This document shows, one piece after another, positions 22,590-32,703 of a stretch of DNA of 64,000 bases; position 1 is the stretch's first letter; every line of letters starts with the position of its first letter. A program made the position numbers and the translations under genes. The notes beneath the pieces were generated by a model, which saw only the letters and a program-made list of their open reading frames with translations, did no database searches and was not told where the DNA came from. Source of the stretch: Serpula lacrymans var. lacrymans S7.9 (Eukaryota; Basidiomycota; Agaricomycetes; Boletales; Serpulaceae); assembly GCF_000218685.1 (NCBI RefSeq), contig NW_006763304.1:987269-1051268 (forward strand). Reading direction: 5' to 3'.

Positions 22590-23613
22590 GACTCACCCCA
22601 ACCAACTCTGTTCCAGACTTTCCCTCATTTTTCACATGGTGAAGAGCTATCCTGATCATAACTTGATGTTGAGGTGCTAATGTAGAAGCTAGCATTTTGC
22701 TGCGGTGGTGTGCATGGAATGCATGGTTGGGAGTGTAACCTATAGCCTGAGAAATACTACCCGCACTGGAACCGGCAGACATAGGCATGGTAGGTGGAGG
22801 CATATTGCTGCTAGCAGCATGAGCCACCCCAATATGCTGCCTAGGGAATGATTGTTCTGTGACCAGGTCAGTACTGCGACCACAGACAAGTGAAAATTTA
22901 CTCACCACCATGTTGTGCTGCCAAAGAAGCTCTAACAAGAGCCTGCCGGGAATTTACATCCATGCCATGCGATCGAGAAGCTACTTTGGTGAAGTCTAGA
23001 TTGATCATTGATCCAAGCCCTATCAGCACTTAAGATTAGATTATCAAAATAAAATAACCATACCAACTGGTGTGCCCAACGTTCTACCAGGCTCTCCTCC
23101 AGCTTCGGCACGCTTGAGTTGGTAGTGTGCAGCACAATCTGGACAGCAGTGGTGACCAGATCCATCTTTGCCCTTGATGTACAAGAAGTGGATTGACCTG
23201 TCAAAGTCTGTACAACAACGGCCACAAGTTTTGGTTGATGGACCTTCAGTTGTGGGCGTGAATTCCATGATGGCTATTTTACTTACCATTTCACCCTCCT
23301 AGCGTGGTTTATATGGATTCTTCAAGATGAGTTGCAGTCCAATCTGAGTCAAGTCGAGCCCCAGGCTTCTGTGAATTCCTGAGAATTTGATGGCAACTCA
23401 TTAACGGGCCATCCTCAAGCCATCCTCAAGCACACAACATGTGTATGAGGATCAGATATGGTTCTGAGTCAAATGAGGCCACAGAAATTTTGACCCAAGA
23501 TAATGTCAGCAAGGAACAAATGGGGAAGCAGCGGCAAGTCAGCTAAACAAATTGACGGTTAGTCCTGCAATTCCGTCTACCTAAATAATCTTCCATATCC
23601 TTTCTCCCCATAG

Positions 23614-25583
23614 CATTATCTGCATAACAGACACCACCCTGCTTACACTGCACAGGCGGTTGATCAAATAGGAAGTGTACTATTAGACTGTGCATCCTAC
23701 GTGGTAAGTTTTACAATATTCTCTCGTGCCTACCACATGTTCAAGTTGGTCAACAGCATAATACTAATATTTTTGTTCCTTTACATCTAGCACGTTATAC
23801 TTCCCTCAAACAATGCCCAACCTTCTAGGTACCAATGGATACAAGGTAACCCCAGGTAGATGTGTAGCAGTGACAACCCAAGACTGTCATACTTACTTTA
23901 TGTGCTTTTCCCCACAGCTCCTGATGTTATAATCCGACTGTTGGTGGAGAAATTTGTAGCAGATGGGTACTCCAACCCCAAAATTGTTACCAAACTCAAG
24001 GACCACTATGACACAGATCACCACTCTTTTTCGTGAGCTTTTACTAAGTGTGATACTAGGATATACTGACATGAATGGTTAAACCAGCTTGTCGTTATTG
24101 AAGAAAAAAAGAATGCTCTGGGGCTTAAAAGAAAGAGCTCTCGTGGCCAGGCACACACAGTCAATAGCATTGGACCAACCATTGAACGGGTTCAGGCACA
24201 GTTTCCTCAACAGGGATCACATGATATGAAGGAGATGTTGCAACAAGAAGAAAAGGTTATGGTGCCCCGGTAAGTTATATTATTGTACATACCGACACTC
24301 ACAATGACATTATAATAGACAGGTCATACTGGACTACATGAATCTACACCATCCAGACGAAGTACAAGGACGGCTCAAACGACGACTCAAACATAGCTAT
24401 TTCTGGACAGCAGGAGTCAACAAGTTGTGGTGTTTTGACCAGCATGATAAGTGGTGCCGCTTCCAGCTCTTTTTTCATGTTGAGCTGGAGCCTTTTTCTG
24501 GCTGTGTCCTCTGGCTGAAGGTTTGGTGGACAAATCACAATCCTTGTTTGATATGTGGGTGGTACTGTGACGTTGTGGAGAGATTGGGTGGTAAGTACAT
24601 TTACCTCAGGCATTCCAAATTCTGATCATACTCTTGCGTGGCAGGGATGCCTCTAATCACACAAAGCAACCCCGGCACTGAAAATAATGGCATTGCAAAT
24701 GGCCATACATTACTTCGCCATATGCAAGACTCAGCCCTAGACAAGTCGCTTCAGCATATGTTCAAAGGATCCCACTGTAACATCAAGCCCGAGATCTTCT
24801 GGGGTCAATTCCGAAGACGGTGGGCACCGGGGTTTGAGGCGCTCATTGAATGGGGAGTCAATGAGGGGCTCTATGATGCAGATGATGCACTCGAACGGTG
24901 GCGTGACTTCTATCTGCCCTTGTTGTAATGCGACTAACACAAATCTGTAGGCTAGTATTTCATTATGTTTTTATCCCTTGGATCCAGCAGGAGCTTGATT
25001 GCTTCATTGAGAGATTCAACAACACAAAGTCCCAACACAACTCACACAAGCTCTTACCTCACGGACACCCTATAGATATTTTCAACAAGCCGGAACAATT
25101 TGAGTCGCGCGACTTTGCTGTAAGTTTCTGTTTCTTCATTTCTATCACCCTGTTTACTTATGCATGCTTGTCCAGGTTAAGCTCCATCCACCATATCTCA
25201 TTGAAGTGCGAAACAAGTATGCACCCCCTGATCATGCTGTCTTCAACTTAGTCCCTCCAGCCTTTGCATTACAAGCTTGCACATTCTCAGATGCCGCAAA
25301 CTACCCACCAGTCAGTTGGGACAATGTATGGGACATTTACATCCACCTGCTCAAGCAGTTTCAAAGCCAGCCAAACAACATCGAATTCCAGGCTATGCTG
25401 GCCAAGTCTGCTATTTCCGACAACGCAAAAGACTTCATGCCGGTTGTACCTCTTCCACCACACCGGCAAGGGAGACCCGCTGTGGGAGGCGCACCACATA
25501 ATGCCGCATGCTACTCATCAGACGAAGCAGAGACTGACTTTGAATATGAATGGACGGATGATCCGGATGGAACCTGGGATTGA
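23614..25583 (+). pseudogene. Integrase-core (DDE, IS3EU-type) transposase of the 13.6 kb element, damaged
   Basis: Exons 23614..23703, 23791..23845, 23918..24032, 24088..24269, 24319..24590, 24645..24897, 24951..25119 and 25176..25583. The N-terminal half is HTH-like (VIIRLLVEKFVADGYSNPK, ALGLKRKSS). The catalytic core reads LWCFDQHDKWCRF (first Asp), FHVELEPFSG, LITQSNPGTENNGIA and KPEIFWGQFRRRW. Phases close at every junction except in 24088..24269, where an A-run near 24105-24115 lacks one base. The second acidic residue, Asp in the family motif TQSDPGTEN as I recall it, is Asn here. I could not join a start codon in frame; the ATG at 23503 gives the wrong phase at the next acceptor. The tail is acidic. 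Probably inactive. Confidence 0.75.
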
Positions 25584-25715
25584 TTTACCTTAGCTAGTGT
25601 CTTGTAGTACATGTCTCATTTTCTTGCAATGTAATGTCTATAATTATGAATATAGAATTACAGTTTCTATTATCAAATTACCGGCCTCCAATCTGAGTCC
25701 TTGTAATGAATTTTG

Positions 25716-26050
25716 TTCGGATACTCGTAGTTAGCAGATGATGATCGAGTTTTGGGCCAACCCTACTTGAAGTCAGTAGAAGGCTTGAGGTCCGGTTTCT
25801 TCAAGGCCGCATGACTGGTGTGCTTGGAGTCCTTCAATACTCCCAGTGCCCGCAATACTGGGGACCTTGCGACGTCATGGAGGATCTTTGTTATTGAAGT
25901 TAGAATCTGCGGAACAGTCGTTCGGCTCATCGTAGTTAGCAGATGATCAAGTTGTGGGCTGACCGTACTTCCTTGAAGTCAGTAGAAGGCTTGAGGTCCG
26001 GTTTCTTCAAGGCCGCATGATTGATGTGCTTGGAGTCCCTCGATCCTCCC
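25716..26050. repeat. Tandem duplication with ~205-bp period
   Basis: Two units start TTCGG...CGTAGTTAGCAGATGAT (25716 and 25921). Both contain GTCAGTAGAAGGCTTGAGGT and TTCTTCAAGGCCGCATGA. A third partial match (CTTGAGGTCCGGTTTCTTCAAGG) lies near 26118. It is inside the 13.6 kb element, downstream of the transposase. No coding function seen. Confidence 0.75.
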
Positions 26051-26805
26051 AGTTTGTGAGCAAAAGGATCCGAACCTTTGTGGTCAGTTGCTTCCTTGAC
26101 TCGGAACTTGACAGAAGCTTGAGGTCCGGTTTCTTCAAGGATGCATTGGAGGATCTGTAGGGAGCTCATTTGAGCCTTCGTAAGTTAGCACTACAATAAA
26201 TAATCGGGCAACTCATTTCTAAATTTCTTCTTTGAACTTGATGGAAGGCTTGAGGCTTGAGCTCCAGCATCTTTGACTTGACCTTGAAGGTTGGCACTTT
26301 GACATAACAGATCAGAAGAGGTGCTCCCTTGCAAACGGCTCATGCTCATGCCCTTTTTCCCATGTCCTTGTATTTGTTTCCTTGTTCCAAACGTGAATGT
26401 TGTGAACACTTGTGGATAACTTGACAAAGTTTCTGCTGCACTGACTTGAGATCCATGTGCGCAAAATGGTCATGTGAGCTGATTTTCCTAATTCGGCAGC
26501 CTTCCTCATTTTTTGTTTTGCTATGACATCTACAACTACCCTGCCTATCCACAACATTGTGTCTTTTGACTCGACTCATAGCTCTGAATGCTGGTATTGT
26601 TACTCCCTTCATGCACCTTGCATATAGGGCTCTGGTTTAGGTTGGCTCACGCTGTAAGGGATCATATACAGGTCAGGATGTTCTCTCTACATTCTGTACT
26701 TACTGATAATACGCTCATGGGGATAATGATAGTGGTGAAACTGGGACCAGTAAGTCGTTTTTTTTGTCAACCATCCCTGCTCGCTAACTCGCCTCTCAGA
26801 TTTAA

Positions 26806-27204
26806 TTGTTTCCATCCTCACGCCTGTCAAATACCAACACTGATGTCCTTTTTGCAACTATCATCCATTGCACTCACCCTAAATTGTCCGCCAGCTCTTG
26901 CACACTCAGTCCCGAGGATTGGTCCATATTCCCCGTGGTCAACGCGCAGATGCTCCAGCCAGGTGTGTCTGCTCTGCTGTCTTATTTGTCAGGTGCAGCC
27001 ATTGTTCCTGCCACCGCCACCTCCCTTGTTACTGTGCCTGCTCCCCATGGTCCAATCACCCTCCTCATTCCACTTCCAGCAACTGGTGCGGCTCCTGTCC
27101 AACCCATCCCCCCTCCCAAGTGTACACACATCTACTATGGTGTCATCTTTGAGGTCCTAGAGAGCAGTGCTGCGGGACCGTTCTGGCTGGTATGTATCTA
27201 CTGA
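26806..27204 (+). other. Unassigned open frame inside the 13.6 kb element
   Basis: An open frame whose product looks protein-like in its second half (ALLSYLSGAAIVPATATSLV, then KCTHIYYGVIFEVLESSAAG) and ends near a donor-like GTATGT at 27190. The first ATG is only at 26950, and I could not join it in phase to the following segment. It could be a third element gene or chance. Confidence 0.25.
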
Positions 27205-27483
27205 GTCTCATCATTTTCATCCCACTGAATTCTTCTGTAGGGCTAAAGCCTCTCTTATTGGCACAGGAGTCGGCCGTGCTGTCTTCATTTGTACTACTTC
27301 AGTTGTATGCCCTGAAAGCACGTCTGTGACAATATATTTATTTTTTCTGGTCTCGCAATCTCTAAGGAAGCTCTCTCGATCTTAATTAACCTATCGCTGA
27401 TCATCATTAACATATCTATAAATTTACAATATAATCTTTGTACAGTTTATCGGCCTTCAAAAAAATTACTAAATTTTAGATCG

Positions 27484-27520
27484 GCGTTCAAAATCGAACC
27501 GTAACCAAACGACCACCGTA
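27484..27520 (-). repeat. Right terminal inverted repeat of the 13.6 kb element
   Basis: Ends CCAAACGACCACCGTA on the plus strand; inverted partner of 13924-13960. Confidence 0.85.
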
Positions 27521-28166
27521 GGCCTGCACAGTCTCCTGACCTTAATCCTATTGGACATGGGTAGGGTTATCTCAAGAGGAGGCTTGCAGAGTATGAATAC
27601 CCTCCTAATGTTACGATACACAATTTTCGGACCTTTAATTTTCATTCTCCTTTTTAACTTTATACTGTAGTTTTCACACATTGTGCCATGCGGCACTTTC
27701 CCTTTTGTTCAAACTCCTCTTTCTCGCACGGCGCGGCCTTCCTTCTTATTTTAGCTACAAGTATCTCACGCAGTGGAGCTGGTCACATGGGCTGTGCTCA
27801 TGACATCATCAGCCACTGCTTTTATCAACTGTACAGTACACATGTACAAACAACCCTGTAGTAGTATATATACCCTAATAGATCAAGGAGACTCCTCAGC
27901 GAGTCCTCCTGTTGTTTACTCACAACTAACTCAGTCCTACCTAAGGGGTAACCACTCCCTCATCACTACCTTTATAGTTTGTTCTAGTTGTGCGCCAGAG
28001 TAATTAACTCTTGGTTGTTACACCTAATGGGATGAAGGAGTTGTGGGAGAGGATTCAAGTGGAGTGGGAGAAGATAACAGTTGCAGAGTGTTGCAACTTA
28101 ATTGAAAGCATGCCTAGGAGTATTTGGGTGGTGCTCAAGGCAAAAGGAGGCTATACCAAGTACTGA
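27521..28166 (+). pseudogene. Tc1/mariner transposase, right part, interrupted by a solo LTR
   Basis: Continues the left part (13313-13923) in frame: WPAQSPDLNPIGHG with the third catalytic Asp, then YLKRRLAEYEYPPNG across the solo LTR at 27609-28022, and MKELWERIQVEWEKI to a stop at 28164-28166. One TGG-to-TAG stop lies near 27562. A likely 3' end of the mariner element is GGAGTCACTGTA near 28392-28403; the left TIR is not seen. Confidence 0.85.
27609..28022 (+). mobile_element. Solo LTR, gypsy family, 414 bp, TSD CCTAA
   Basis: Begins TGTTACGATACAC and ends TTGGTTGTTACA. CCTAA flanks at 27604-27608 and 28023-28027. Orientation is opposite to the complete element's plus-strand reading. Removing it restores the mariner frame. 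Confidence 0.9.
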
Positions 28167-29339
28167 TATTCCCTAGATATCTCCCTTGATGCCAAAAGTG
28201 AAAAAACTGTTGCAATGGTATTGCTGTTTTGAAATGGACATATCTTCACAACCACTGGGCCAAATCACATAACCCAGGAACCATTTCGTAGCCAAGACCA
28301 AGTATTTTTGTCAACCCCACCAAAGCTGAGCAAAGTTGGTGGTGCACTTTGCACATCCATCGCATTTAGGCCAAACATTGCAACGGTTTTTGGAGTCACT
28401 GTAATTCCGGAGTACCATGTGGGGGTGGGGTACAGGGCTACATAAGACCACTATTGCTATTCCTTATGTCTTATGTTCTAATCTATCAGGCAATCTTATG
28501 TTATGCGCTATGGCATATGCCAAGCGGCAGAGCACGAGGAGCGTAATTCCGAGAGTACCAAAGATTTGGGAGTTTGGACTTGAGGATCTCTGACTTTTCA
28601 GAAGTCTGGAAACCATGGCCTGTGGCATGGATATGACAGTAGGTACCATTATAGAATCAGATCTTGTATGCTAGAGTCGCCTCAAACAGTAAAAGTAAAG
28701 AAAAACAACACTATAGAGTTAAATATGCATTAGGAGGACACTACAAGACATTGTAAACCCTGGTCAATGTGGTACAGAGGTGACAACAACTTACCATGAT
28801 TGGTGTGGTCTGCATTGCCTTACAATGTCAAGTATCCTGTTATGGGCATTGACAAACATTTATTGACCAGCCAAACAAAGCAAGGTGCTGGCGACTGATT
28901 CCACTGATGTCAACTTGGGTGCATGACATCAAATAGCTTTATTAACATTATTCTGCCCCTTTTATCATGTGTATTGTTTCTGTATTCCTTGCAATACTGA
29001 TTAAGTAATGTAACAATATGGGAAGTTGAAGACAAAGCAAAATGACAGCAAAACAGGACTTGCACCCTACACTGCATCCTGTGAATTAATAGTGTGTAGT
29101 AGGCTTACACTTGACACTGTCATTATCCATCAAGTGTGTAAGACTATGTATGAAAGTGAACCAATAGTTCCACTGGGATGCTATTAATTGCAGAGTAGAA
29201 GCTTGGTGACGTAAGTGCTATTTGCTGCGGGGAATGACGTCGGGTTGTACGGGGTAGGTGCTTACGTGATGTGCAGCAGTGCCTCCCCTATGTGTATAAG
29301 TATCTTCCATCGATAACATCGCCTACGACTACCACAGAC
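28167..29339. other. Mariner 3' flank and intergenic region
   Basis: Up to about 28403 this is non-coding mariner sequence. The rest is AT-rich and leads to the PIL1-type gene; no gene or repeat was recognised. Confidence 0.5.
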
Positions 29340-31086
29340 ATGCCCGTCCCAGGTTTCCTTTCGTCCTTTGCAGACAAGGCCCAGTCCGCCATAAACGCAA
29401 CCCCGCTTGCAGGCCACATCCCCCACACCTCTCCCCCTCCCCCCGCAGACCAAGCCCATCCCCTGCCCCCCTCCTCCTCCTACAAATCCCATGCACTCGA
29501 GTCCCTCCAGCACCAAATCCGCACTTTCGGTCAACAGTACATCGCCACCTCCACCCTCCCCGTGCAACGCATCATCACCGTCCAAAAGGGCGTAGCTCTC
29601 TCTTTCGATGCCCTTTCCCGCGACTCAAAGGCGCAGAGCAAGGAGCTTTATACCTGGGGGCAGGGCGAGGACGCAGATCTCAAGGACGTTTCTGACAGAC
29701 TCGCCTATCTCAATTTTGTCCAGGGGTCTTTGGCTGGCACGTTGGCGAACAAGCTGGATGCCGCGAGGACGCCGTTCAAGGCTTTGAGAGATGCTGAGAA
29801 CGCACTCGCACCCCGTCGCGCAGCGCGCCAGGGCCTTCAAAACCAGATCGCGCGTACGGAGCATGATCAGCTCAAAGGCTCAGAACAGCGTCTCGCAGAG
29901 CTCAAACAACAGCTCTCCCGCGCAGAAGCCGCCGACGAGCAGCCCGAAAAAGACGTCGAGCTCCTCAAGAGAAAGGCTCTCCGCGAGAGCGAGTTGGCAA
30001 AGTGGGACGCCATGCGCGAGGTAAGTTCCTTCCTCTTCCTCCCTTCTTATGTACTTGCTCACTCACTCTCTATGACCCACACAGTACGGCGAGAAAATCG
30101 TCCTCCTCTCACAAGCCTCAAAATCCATCATCGGCGCACTCCCCACTCTCCCTCCCTCCCCCTCCTCCCCCTACACCGCAGCTCCATCCACAGCAGCAGC
30201 CCGCGCCTCCCTCCAACGCGCCCTCGACAATTACAAAACGGGCCACATCAACCTTCCCCCTCCCTCTCCCTCTCCCTCCTCCCACGGCGGTGGCTCAGAT
30301 ATCGACGGCGACACCCGCTCCTTTGGCGAGAGCCACGCCAACGAGCTCGACAGTCTCGCATCCGAGTCGGACCACACCCAGCCTGGGATCCCACTCACCC
30401 CGCCGCCGCCTCAGCCCAGGAGTGTCAGTGGGACGGAGCAGGGAGGATCGGCGGAGGACGCAGAGAGGACGCGTTCCCCGCCTATCAACCCGTCTGCGCT
30501 CAACAACGCCCCTGCGCTTCTCCCAGCTCCCATCCCCTCTTCCTCTCCCAGCGCGTTCCCCTCTGCCCCTGGCCTTGTCGACACGTCTTCGTCGTCGTCC
30601 GCTCCAGCTCAGACGACGTCGCCGCTGACAATCCCACCTCAGCCTACGATCGCTGAGACGGGTGTCCCGTTGAGCGCGTCTTCTGCATCAGGTCCTGGGC
30701 CTAAGAGTGGGTCGTTGAAGGATGTGAGAGGGGCGAGGGAGGATGCGGGGGTGAGGAGTGGGGGTGGCTATGGTGGCTATGGGCAGACTCCGAGTCCCCA
30801 GGCGGCGACGACGGAGGCTGCGCATCCGACTGCAGAGGAGGAAAAGGCGAGGTTGGAGAGGGCTGAGAGGGAGCGCGTTGCTTCCTCGTCTGCCAATGAG
30901 AGTGCTCCGACGACCGCGACGCCCGGGTATGAGACTGCGGAAGAAGAGAAGAAACGGTTGGAGAAGGAGGAAAGGGAGAGGGTGCTTGCGGGCGGTGGTG
31001 CGAATCAGAATGTGAGTGCGAATGAAGGAGAAGGGGCGAAGAAGGAGGATGAGGATGAGGAGCTGCCTGCGTATCAGGAGATGTGA
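29340..31086 (+). CDS. PIL1: Eisosome core protein, PIL1/LSP1 family (BAR domain)
   Basis: Pil1/Lsp1 proteins assemble into a curved lattice under plasma-membrane furrows (eisosomes). Exons 29340..30020 and 30085..31086 give 560 aa. The start ATG opens MPVPGFLSSFADKAQSA. Family features in the first ~270 residues: FDALSRDSKAQSKELYTWG, a long heptad-rich helix (IARTEHDQLKGSEQRLAELK) and KWDAMREYGEKIVLLSQASK across the intron, which together correspond to the BAR domain. The remaining ~290 residues are low-complexity (Pro/Ser-rich, then AEEEKARLERAERER-type charged repeats). Yeast Pil1 is about 340 aa, so the tail is a long extension. The gene looks intact. Confidence 0.85.
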
Positions 31087-31490
31087 GACTGTTTATGACG
31101 CAAAGGAAGGAAGGAAGATAGGACGATCCTTACTGTACCACCACCTCAATTCGCCACGACAGGCGATCGGATTTACCCCTATATTTTGCTTACAACAATG
31201 CTGGGATTTGGATCTGGAGTGGATTTGATACGTGATATTTTACTGCGTTACTGATTCTACTGATTCTACTATGTATGTACATTAATGTCGGTTGGTTTGT
31301 CGATCAACGGACCGTCAATGCCAGTGGTCATGATTTTGTGACTTTGTAATTTGGTCTGTGAAATTGTAAACGTTGGGGTTGGTTAAGTTATGGAATTAGT
31401 ACTCATAGGAAGGTAAGGGCAGGGAAGGAATCAATTTGTATTTTGTGATGTGCTATGATACAGTGAAAAGTATTGCATATCTCCATATCA
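31087..31490. other. Convergent intergenic region
   Basis: Lies between the 3' ends of the PIL1-type gene (plus) and the terpene synthase (minus). No features recognised. Confidence 0.5.
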
Positions 31491-32703
31491 CTAAACTTTC
31501 TTCGGTAGCAAAACGACTGGCGCTCCCTCTTTCGCTTTCAGACCATCTTTACCTAAGTAACGCTCACATTCCCATGCCCAGCTATCATTCCCTCCCACCC
31601 AACATGCTACAGAGTCGAGATATCTTTGCACCTGGGTTATCAACGGCTTCGTCCCATGGTGGTAGGCTCTTCCGTAGTTCGATGCACTTCCGGGTCATGC
31701 CTTCATGAAAGTGTAAAACTGTAGGGCATCTCGTAGCCCCATTCGATACTGGTGCATGATGATGGTAACGAGATTGTGAGTGTCGTCTCCGCGAGCCTGT
31801 TGTCGATTATATGAAATGATGTCCTGTAGAAGCATAAGATTCGAAATATAATAGCTCCCAAATAACTACTGACATTGACGGTTATGATAGAATCAGTTGC
31901 GCAAATCTCGAGTTCAAGCACAACTAGGTGATCGAGAACTTGGTCGGGTGATATATCGAAGTCGGAGTCGAAGAGTATTAGTGCTAATGACGACTTCACG
32001 CCCGATGTTCCGCGTCTAACAGCGAAATATTCGTCAACAGTACGCAGATGGTTGGATTGGCGATCCCCGGCTTGCTGTATGACCGTATCGGTATATTCTT
32101 GAAACGTGTCAATGAATCGCTGCTGGTACCTAGGATTCGCTCCCCTTGTTGCCCGCTCCCGGAATCTAATTAAGAGAGCTCAGCTACTGTCATGAACAAC
32201 ACTTACTGCCAAACTATCTCGCTATAATTGGCTCTCCTTGAAGTCGGGGCTTCGTTGGGTTTCTGAAGACATTCATATACATGTTGGCCAGTGCTCTAAC
32301 CCCTTTTTCATCCTCACGATCGCTGTATTCGTCGAAAATAAGGAGGGTAGCCATTAGATCGCAGCAGCCACTGCGAACAATTTCTGCCGGTACTACCATT
32401 CATATATATAGCTCGGGGGTATACTGAGGCTCTCACCTTTGTTCGATAACGCGAAGGCCAAAGTGCTTAGGAGACCTAGAAGGCCTTATATCTGACTTTT
32501 GGCTTTTTCTTTGTGTGCAACGATGCAGACTTAGCGATATGGCTTGCATCGTAGACTTCTATTTCTCGTGGCGTGAACAGTTTGAAGTCGAGAAACCAAG
32601 CACGAGAGGCCGCCCAAGTTTCCTGGGAGTGAGGGCTAAGAATTTGAGGCCAAGGCCAGCTGGTCATAATATTGGGAATATAAAACTCAGAAGGTCTCTC
32701 CAT
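31491..32703 (-). pseudogene. Sesquiterpene-synthase-type terpene cyclase with indels
   Basis: Class I terpene synthases cyclise farnesyl or related diphosphates using Mg2+. Exons 32522..32703, 32437..32465, 32207..32392, 31874..32165, 31491..31823. Seen: N-terminal FYIPNIMTSWPWP, GCCDLMATLLIFDEYSDRED with the Asp-rich motif DEYSD (about residue 91), VNDIISYNRQQARGDDTHN (NSE region), ACWVGGNDSWAWECERYLG and the usual ending VVLLPKKV. Defects: a missing base near 32218 (stop TAG 32214-32216); a compensating pair of one-base shifts in the last exon (about 31701 and 31648); and Gln where NDxxSxxxE has its metal-binding Glu. It is either a pseudogene or partly assembly error. It neighbours the methyltransferase on the same strand. 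Confidence 0.75.

Larger units (their letters stand above)
14205..23268 (-). pseudogene. Alpha-kinase (atypical protein kinase), interrupted by a gypsy element, probably decayed
   Basis: Alpha-kinases phosphorylate Ser/Thr with a fold unlike ordinary kinases and are expanded in basidiomycetes. Exons: 23064..23268, 22906..23019, 22597..22856, [gypsy in intron], one ending at 16081, 15845..16046, 15670..15789, 15361..15622, 14591..15274, 14496..14538, 14331..14448, 14205..14270. N-terminal Cys pairs (CGRCCTDF, CCPDC) suggest a zinc ribbon, followed by a linker rich in Ser and Asp. The kinase core shows QLRVVHAALAI, VKYINNNCATP, FAQHTQYHFSQG, DFQGSGGILTD (catalytic Asp in DFQG) and the terminal zinc site KCNEYC. 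Phases agree. TGA codons lie at 16263-16265 and 15048-15050 (AKH-stop-FYRK); a third near 15473 could be removed by a 39-base intron. It is likely nonfunctional now. Confidence 0.75.
13924..27520. mobile_element. 13.6 kb DNA transposon, IS3EU-like, carrying an alpha-kinase gene
   Basis: The 37-bp terminal inverted repeats are at 13924-13960 and 27484-27520 (31 of 37 identical, every difference a transition). The ends read TAT/TAC inward. A 6-bp direct repeat GGCCTG lies outside both ends (13918-13923, 27521-27526), and the mariner frame continues across the two flanks, which fixes the boundaries. Inside: a DDE integrase-like transposase (plus) and an alpha-kinase gene (minus) that diverge from 23268/23503. 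TAY termini and a 6-bp TSD are what I recall for the IS3EU superfamily. Without the nested gypsy element it is about 7.3 kb. Confidence 0.75.

Noticed and set aside
26588..27160. 190-codon Leu/Pro/Ser-rich frame
   Set aside because: Composition is typical of a shadow frame; the alternative frame at 26806-27204 is more protein-like but still weak.
30002..30628. 208-codon alternative frame over the PIL1-type gene
   Set aside because: Starts across the exon/intron boundary; the spliced frame is longer and matches the family.
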